Below the pieces are notes generated by a model. It did no database searches. It had not been told where the DNA came from and was given only the letters and a program-made list of their open reading frames with translations. From an uncultured Clostridia bacterium (GTDB lineage: Bacteria > Bacillota > Clostridia > UBA1381), in the NCBI GenBank assembly GCA_934454035.1, contig CAKSFY010000078.1:1-10219 (forward strand): 10,219 nt of DNA, given 5' to 3'. Each line of letters begins with the position of its first letter. Position 1 is the stretch's first letter. Below, piece after piece: positions 6,862 through 10,219 of the stretch. Position numbers and translations under genes: made by a program.

Positions 6862-7226
6862 TATTGTCCCTCCGTTTTGCTGTCAAGCAAATCACGTATT
6901 TCGTTTTTATCTTTTTCGGAAAGAGAGTTACTTTTTACAAATGCCGCAATAAATGCAGGGAGCGAGCCGCCGAAAGCATTATCCACAATATAATTGCTTT
7001 CAAACGCCTGTACCTCTGATTTTGGGATAACAGAGGATACAATGCTTTCTTCATTTTTAAGAAACTTTTTCCCGGATAGCTTTTTTATCATTGTATAAGT
7101 TGTTGATTTTTTCCAGCCCAGCACCTCCTCAGACAGTTTTGCAAGCCTTGTTGAGTTTATGGGTTCATTGTCCCATACAAGGCACATGAATTTGTAATCG
7201 CTTGCGCATAGCTTTAATTCAGTCAT
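6861..7226 (-). CDS. BlaI/MecI/CopY family transcriptional repressor
   Basis: 121 residues, typical of the family (PF03965). The N-terminal winged helix (about 5-75) includes YKFMCLVWDNEPINSTRLAKL and the recognition-helix region LGWKKSTTYTMIKKLSGKKFL, matching the conserved GW-S/T-T-V-TLL-RL layout of BlaI. Residues 80-121 form the dimerisation part, ending AAFVKSNSLSEKDKNEIRDLLD as in BlaI/MecI. It should bind as a dimer to operator dyads and be inactivated by proteolysis triggered by the M56 partner encoded next. The ATG at 7224-7226 has GGAGGT 7 bases upstream. The stop overlaps the M56 start by one base (TAATG). Two matching inverted repeats cover its own promoter, so autoregulation is likely. 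No beta-lactamase or mecA-like gene lies nearby. Confidence 0.93.
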   Translation of the reverse strand: MTELKLCASDYKFMCLVWDNEPINSTRLAKLSEEVLGWKKSTTYTMIKKLSGKKFLKNEESIVSSVIPKSEVQAFESNYIVDNAFGGSLPAFIAAFVKSNSLSEKDKNEIRDLLDSKTEGQ

Positions 7227-7245
7227 TTTTTATACCTCCGTGTGG

Positions 7246-7259
7246 TCTATAATTATAGA
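7246..7259. promoter_or_regulatory. Putative repressor operator 1 (TCTAT-N4-ATAGA)
   Basis: A perfect 14-base palindrome, TCTATAATTATAGA, in the leader of the repressor gene. It shares both arms and the 4-base spacer with a second copy centred 24 bases upstream. Binding by the BlaI-like product is inferred from position and copy number. Confidence 0.65.
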
Positions 7260-7267
7260 TTAATTTT

Positions 7268-7296
7268 AGTCTATCATAATAGACCATGTTTGTCAA
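7268..7296 (-). promoter_or_regulatory. Promoter of the repressor/M56/SLH operon
   Basis: On the minus strand a consensus TTGACA (7291-7296) is followed after 17 bases by TAGACT (7268-7273), a weak -10 box. The start site would be near 7261, between the two operator dyads. Confidence 0.6.
7269..7284. promoter_or_regulatory. Putative repressor operator 2 (GTCTAT-N4-ATAGAC)
   Basis: A dyad with perfect 6-base arms around CATA. It overlaps the predicted -10 box and the spacer of the promoter, so occupancy would block RNA polymerase. It has the same TCTAT/ATAGA core as operator 1. Confidence 0.65.
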
Positions 7297-7346
7297 TAGT
7301 TTTTTTAAAAAAAGATAAATATATTATATTCAATTAAATGATTTTG

Positions 7347-7382
7347 AAAAAGCTGCTTTTTGACACAAACGGCAGTTTTTTT
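7347..7382. terminator. Possible weak hairpin between the repressor and DUF554 genes
   Basis: CTGC (7353-7356) can pair with GCAG (7372-7375), extended by A-run/T-run pairing with one bulge. The interrupted palindrome AAAAAGC-T-GCTTTTT (7347-7361) is an alternative fold. T-runs occur on both strands. It may back up the stronger DUF554 terminator just to the right. Apart from this, that terminator and the operator/promoter region, I see nothing in 7297-7495. Confidence 0.3.
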
Positions 7383-7391
7383 GTATGAACT

Positions 7392-7420
7392 AAAAAAAGA
7401 CAACCGATGCGGATTGCCTT
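7392..7420 (-). terminator. Rho-independent terminator of the DUF554 gene
   Basis: On the minus strand AAGGCAATCCG pairs with CGGTTGTCTT around a CAT loop (about ten pairs including one G-U, one bulged T) and is followed by a T-run. It lies about 76 bases past the DUF554 stop codon. Confidence 0.65.
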
Positions 7421-7495
7421 TAAATTGTATTGTATTATGAAGAACAAAAGCGGGGCAGCGTATCTTGCTAAATCTATAACCGCAAGTCATTTCTG

Positions 7496-8221
7496 TCAGA
7501 AATTCCAAGGCAGATATGCTGCCAAAATTGCCAGCAAAACAGCCGGAAGCATATTTGCAACTTTAATTTTTTTGCCCCAAACCAAATTTATTCCGATACA
7601 GAAAATTAAAACAGAGCCGATTAAGGATAAGTATGCAACGGCAGTTTCGGTCATAACCGGCGATATCAGGCGTGCAAGTAAGGTTATGCACCCCTCGAAT
7701 ATAAATACCGGTATTGCGGAAAAAGCGCAGCCTTTTCCCATAGACGACGTCATAACCGCAATAATGATAAAATCCAAAACCGACTTTACCGCAAGCGTGG
7801 AATAATTATTCATAAGTCCGTCTTGAATAGCTCCGACAATTGCCATTGCTCCTATTGATACCGTCAGCGAAGCTGTTACAAAAGCATTTACAAATCCGGC
7901 ATCACTGCCGTTCCCGGTTTTTGATTTAAGCCATTGCCCGAACCGTTCAAATCCTTTTTCGATGCAAAGAAGCTCTCCGATTATGGTTCCGATTGCAATG
8001 CACAATACAACAAGCATTGATTTGCTGCTTGAAATTTTTAAATTTTCGATTTTCAGCATTCCTTCCATAGCGCCTACAATTGCTATAAAGATAACACTTA
8101 TTCCGCAAGCCTTGTTTAGTGATTCCTGCTGCTGAGGATTAAAGATTTTTCCGGTAAAGTGCCCTAGTAATCCGCCTGCTATTATACTTATACTGTTTAT
8201 TATTGTTCCGAGTCCTGTCAT
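7496..8221 (-). CDS. DUF554 family integral membrane protein
   Basis: 241 residues from the ATG at 8219-8221. The N-terminus GLGTIINSISIIAGGLLG, the central SIGAMAIVGAIQDGL (about 122-136) with the following LAVKSVLD, and about seven to eight hydrophobic segments (near 6-22, 40-55, 69-87, 112-134, 147-160, 167-187, 197-213, 223-237) match DUF554 (PF04474). The family is widespread in Firmicutes; a transport role has been proposed but the substrate is unknown, so I make no functional claim. An in-frame GTG at 8231-8233 would add four residues, but it has no ribosome site, whereas GGTGA lies 8 bases before the ATG. The gene has its own promoter and terminator and appears monocistronic. Confidence 0.9.
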   Translation of the reverse strand: MTGLGTIINSISIIAGGLLGHFTGKIFNPQQQESLNKACGISVIFIAIVGAMEGMLKIENLKISSSKSMLVVLCIAIGTIIGELLCIEKGFERFGQWLKSKTGNGSDAGFVNAFVTASLTVSIGAMAIVGAIQDGLMNNYSTLAVKSVLDFIIIAVMTSSMGKGCAFSAIPVFIFEGCITLLARLISPVMTETAVAYLSLIGSVLIFCIGINLVWGKKIKVANMLPAVLLAILAAYLPWNF

Positions 8222-8227
8222 TTGTTT

Positions 8228-8232
8228 ATTCA
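8228..8232 (-). promoter_or_regulatory. Ribosome site GGTGA that favours the ATG start of the DUF554 gene
   Basis: GGTGA, the 3' part of the consensus AGGAGGTGA, ends about 8 bases before the ATG at 8219-8221. It overlaps the competing GTG codon, which itself lacks a ribosome site. Confidence 0.5.
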
Positions 8233-8253
8233 CCGTTTTTATGTATTTTATTT

Positions 8254-8282
8254 ATTGTACCACAAAACATGCAGAAAGACAA
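8254..8282 (-). promoter_or_regulatory. Promoter of the DUF554 gene
   Basis: On the minus strand TTGTCT (8277-8282) and TACAAT (8254-8259) with a 17-base spacer. Transcription would start near 8247, leaving a leader of about 26 bases to the ATG at 8221. The promoter sits just past the galM terminator. Confidence 0.68.
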
Positions 8283-8293
8283 TAGCCTTCTGG

Positions 8294-8329
8294 TAAAAAA
8301 TCCGCAGGATTTTTCTCTCCTGCGGATTT
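8294..8329 (-). terminator. Rho-independent terminator of galM
   Basis: A perfect 12-base-pair stem, AAATCCGCAGGA (8298-8309) with TCCTGCGGATTT (8318-8329), and an 8-base loop. On the minus strand the stem runs into a T-run (8295-8300). It starts 7 bases after the galM stop codon. Confidence 0.92.
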
Positions 8330-8336
8330 CTTAAAA

Positions 8337-9368
8337 TTACTTGAATCTGTATTCTGTTGTAAAGTCGTATTTTTCGTTCTTTTTGAGAAATGCAGACGGA
8401 TAATGAGTGCATGAAGTGCTGTTGGGGAAGAACTGCGTTTCAAGGCAGACTGCCTGATGAACCGCATATATATTGCCGCCCTTGCATTTACGTTTGTCAT
8501 CTATGCAATTACCGGTGTAAATCTGAACTCCCGGTTTATTCGTATACATTTCCATTGTAATACCTGTTTTATCACCGATCAATACAGCTGATTTTCTGAA
8601 GCCTTTTCCGCTTAATACAAAGTTGTGGTCATAGCCGCCGAACATTTTAATTTGTTCAAAGCCGGAGTTTATATCTTTGCCGATTTTCTTTGCATTGCGG
8701 AAATCAAACGGTGTATCGCAAACCGAAAGTATTTCTCCGTAAGGCATACACTCGGAAGTGTTTGGGGTATAAAAGTCTGCGTTTATTTGCAGAGTATGCC
8801 CGTCAATTGTACCTGAGTTATGGCCGTTTAAGTTGAAATAACTGTGGTTCGTTAAATTGCAGACCGTATTCTTATCCGAAATTGCTTCATAGTGTATAAC
8901 AAGTCCGTTATCGGCGGTGAGCGTATATGTGACAGTTATATGAAGATTGCCGGGAAAACCTTCCTCGCCGTCGGGTGAAAATGTTTTTAAAACAAGTGAC
9001 GGCTCCGAATCGGTTCCGGCTTCAAAAGCTGCCCAGTTTTTTTCGTTAAATCCGTGAAAACCGCCGTGGAGCGAGTTTCCGCCGTCATTTGCGCCGACTT
9101 TATACGTTTTGCCGTCGATTTCGAATTCGGCATTTTTTATTCTGTTTGCGTGTCTGCCGACAAGAGCACCGAAATAACCGTCATTGTCCGAATATTCATC
9201 AAGTGTTTCTCTGCCGAGCACGACATCTGTTCCGTTCACAAATAAATTTTTGATTATTCCGCCGTATGTAAGTATTGTTGTTTTTAATGCTTTTTGGTTA
9301 TCGAGAGTATATGCGTATACATTTTCTCCGTTTTTTAAAGTTCCGAAAAGTTCTTTTGTAATAGCCAT
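8337..9368 (-). CDS. galM: Aldose 1-epimerase (mutarotase)
   Basis: 343 residues, normal family length. It interconverts alpha and beta anomers of galactose or glucose in the cytoplasm, feeding the Leloir pathway. Key positions visible are Arg76 in GRHANRI, His101 in SLHGG, the catalytic acid His175 in NLTNHSYFNL, and the catalytic base Glu310 in CLETQFFPNS. These are offset by 5-6 from His96, His170 and Glu304 of the Lactococcus lactis enzyme, as I remember them. The start at 9366-9368 is set by AGGAG 8 bases upstream. It follows the GerMN gene by 11 bases and so is probably its downstream operon partner; a strong terminator follows. There are no other Leloir genes in the window. Identification is secure; the sugar preference is not visible. 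Confidence 0.96.
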   Translation of the reverse strand: MAITKELFGTLKNGENVYAYTLDNQKALKTTILTYGGIIKNLFVNGTDVVLGRETLDEYSDNDGYFGALVGRHANRIKNAEFEIDGKTYKVGANDGGNSLHGGFHGFNEKNWAAFEAGTDSEPSLVLKTFSPDGEEGFPGNLHITVTYTLTADNGLVIHYEAISDKNTVCNLTNHSYFNLNGHNSGTIDGHTLQINADFYTPNTSECMPYGEILSVCDTPFDFRNAKKIGKDINSGFEQIKMFGGYDHNFVLSGKGFRKSAVLIGDKTGITMEMYTNKPGVQIYTGNCIDDKRKCKGGNIYAVHQAVCLETQFFPNSTSCTHYPSAFLKKNEKYDFTTEYRFK

Positions 9369-9379
9369 CGTTAATTCTC

Positions 9380-9865
9380 CTAAATATAGTAATCGGGAAT
9401 AAAGGTCTCCCGCATATCGCAGAAGCCTTTAAAATCCTTTTGTATTTTGCCGCCGATTGTAAATTTTACATTTGTAATTCCTTTAATTGATGTGAGCGAA
9501 TTGACAATTGAATAAATTGTCAGTATTTCGTGAGGCCGAGCATCTGAATGAAGTCTGACGAATTCATCGCTCATATTCACATATGCGGTCGTTCCTTTAA
9601 CCTTGACGGATAACCCGTCTTTTATATCAGGAATAAGACGCATGATTTTTTTGTTATTGTCGCGCCCCTTTACAAGCTGGGCAATGACTGCTTTTGCTGC
9701 TTTGTCCGTGTTTTTTGTTTTTACCGTGAAGTCGGATGGAATAAGCCTTTGCATTGACGAATCCACAAAATACAATTTGGTTTGAGTTTGTCCGCCGTCC
9801 GAAAATCCGCCGGCAATAAAAATCACGCCGAGGATTATTGTAAGCAGTAATAGTATTTTTTTCAT
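9380..9865 (-). CDS. GerMN domain protein (sporulation/germination-type), membrane-anchored or secreted
   Basis: 161 residues from the ATG at 9863-9865. An in-frame GTG three codons upstream is part of the ribosome site and is not a credible start. Residues 4-20 (ILLLLTIILGVIFIAGG) form a signal peptide or anchor; there is no lipobox cysteine. Residues about 30-148 fit the GerMN domain (PF10646): LYFVDSSMQRLIP, then KAAKAVIAQLVKG, LIPDIKDGLSVKVKGTTAYVNMS, and HEILTIYSIVNSLTSIKGITNVKFTIGGK. In GerM of Bacillus this domain acts outside the membrane in sporulation and germination, but single-domain copies in Clostridia are uncharacterised. Its stop codon lies within the galM ribosome site region, pointing to co-expression. 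The domain call is fairly sure; the process is not. Confidence 0.85.
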   Translation of the reverse strand: MKKILLLLTIILGVIFIAGGFSDGGQTQTKLYFVDSSMQRLIPSDFTVKTKNTDKAAKAVIAQLVKGRDNNKKIMRLIPDIKDGLSVKVKGTTAYVNMSDEFVRLHSDARPHEILTIYSIVNSLTSIKGITNVKFTIGGKIQKDFKGFCDMRETFIPDYYI

Positions 9866-9873
9866 GGCAACCA

Positions 9874-9879
9874 CTCCTT
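9874..9879 (-). promoter_or_regulatory. Ribosome site AAGGAG that fixes the GerMN start
   Basis: AAGGAG on the minus strand ends 8 bases before the ATG at 9863-9865. It also contains the G of the upstream GTG (9872-9874), which rules that codon out as a start. Confidence 0.8.
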
Positions 9880-9886
9880 AATCATA

Positions 9887-9915
9887 TGTATATATAATTA
9901 AGTATATGATTGCAA
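9887..9915 (-). promoter_or_regulatory. Possible promoter of the GerMN-galM operon
   Basis: On the minus strand TTGCAA (9910-9915) and TATACA (9887-9892) with a 17-base spacer. The predicted leader to the GerMN ATG is only about 15 bases. The region is very AT-rich, so other hexamer pairs are possible, and no clear terminator separates it from the TSCPD gene. Confidence 0.4.
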
Positions 9916-9937
9916 AATCAATTATATTACAACTTTT

Positions 9938-10189
9938 TTATTGTGCCAGTGCTGCCTCAAGTGCTCTGGCGAGCTGATCGGGACATGAAGTCCCTCTGCC
10001 GCCGCAGTCGGTTCCTTTTAATCTTTTTATAACTTCAGCTGCGGGCATACCTTCTGCAAGCCGTGCAATTCCCTGAGTATTTCCGTTGCAGCCTCTTGTA
10101 AACTTTATATTTTTTACTATGCCGTCCTCAATTTCAAAATCGATTTGAGCAGAGCATACTCCGTGCGGAGTAAACGAAAACTTTGCCAT
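9938..10189 (-). CDS. TSCPD domain protein, TIGR03905 type
   Basis: 83 residues. It has the small-protein layout of the TIGR03905 family: VCSAQIDFEIEDG near 11-23, FTRGCNGNTQGIARLAEGM at 30-48, and the naming motif GTSCPDQLARAL at 66-77. Four cysteines (12, 34, 62, 69) are spaced as expected for metal binding. The TSCPD domain also occurs at the C-terminus of class II ribonucleotide reductases and related proteins, but the stand-alone form has no known function. The ATG at 10187-10189 has AAGGAGG 9 bases upstream. It lies at the right end of the window, transcribed left, and may be separate from the GerMN-galM pair. The family call is secure. Confidence 0.92.
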   Translation of the reverse strand: MAKFSFTPHGVCSAQIDFEIEDGIVKNIKFTRGCNGNTQGIARLAEGMPAAEVIKRLKGTDCGGRGTSCPDQLARALEAALAQ

Positions 10190-10212
10190 AAAATTACGCC
10201 TCCTTTGCGATA

Positions 10213-10218
10213 ATTATA
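10213..10218 (-). promoter_or_regulatory. -10 box of the TSCPD gene promoter (cut by window edge)
   Basis: A perfect TATAAT on the minus strand, about 24 bases before the ATG, with the start site expected near 10206. The -35 box would lie outside the window. Confidence 0.45.
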
Positions 10219-10219
10219 G

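Noticed and set aside
7407..7805. 132-residue plus-strand open frame opposite the DUF554 gene
   Set aside because: It begins in the DUF554 terminator hairpin, lacks a ribosome site and promoter, and the opposite frame has clear membrane-protein family motifs.
9866..9874. GTG at 9872-9874 as the start of the GerMN gene
   Set aside because: It lies inside the AAGGAG ribosome site; the ATG at 9863-9865 has ideal 8-base spacing to it.
1..10219. CRISPR arrays, insertion sequences, tRNA or rRNA genes
   Set aside because: No spaced direct repeats, transposase motifs, terminal inverted repeats or RNA-gene signatures were seen on either strand.

Overview
This 10.2 kb window is AT-rich and comes from a low-GC Gram-positive bacterium, most likely an anaerobic member of the Clostridia. 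The pointers are an HrcA/CIRCE-controlled groESL operon, strong AGGAGG-type ribosome sites with TTGACA/TATAAT promoters, GerMN and BofC-like sporulation-associated domains, a BlaI/M56 regulatory pair, an S-layer-homology protein and a TSCPD small protein. No IS element, phage gene, tRNA, rRNA or CRISPR array was seen. Species cannot be assigned from the sequence alone.

Layout. 1-1460 (minus): groES-groEL behind a CIRCE operator, with groEL cut off by the left edge after about 366 codons. 1568-1960 (minus): a small membrane-anchored protein with a BofC-C-like tail, starting with TTG. It is divergent from 2120-4884 (plus), a two-gene operon in which a cytoplasmic GH2 beta-mannosidase-like enzyme overlaps by one base with a DNA-deoxyinosine (hypoxanthine-DNA) glycosylase. 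4872-7284 (minus): a three-gene operon of a BlaI/MecI-type repressor, an M56 (BlaR1-like) membrane metalloprotease with a new extracytoplasmic tail, and a secreted SLH protein. Two matching inverted repeats sit on its promoter, and its probable terminator lies inside the convergent glycosylase gene. 7496-8221 (minus): a DUF554 membrane protein with its own promoter and terminator. 8337-9865 (minus): a GerMN-domain protein followed 11 bases later by galM (aldose 1-epimerase), ended by a strong terminator. 9938-10189 (minus): a TIGR03905-type TSCPD protein whose -10 box is just inside the right edge.

How the parts work together. Most of the window is housekeeping or modest accessory metabolism: chaperonins, glycan hydrolysis, sugar mutarotation and base-excision repair. 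The most interesting unit is the repressor/M56/SLH operon. It has the logic of the bla/mec beta-lactam switch (sensor protease relieves a repressor), but the sensor has no penicillin-binding domain and the co-transcribed output is a cell-wall-type SLH protein rather than a beta-lactamase. By inference it is a self-regulated envelope-sensing circuit with an unknown signal.
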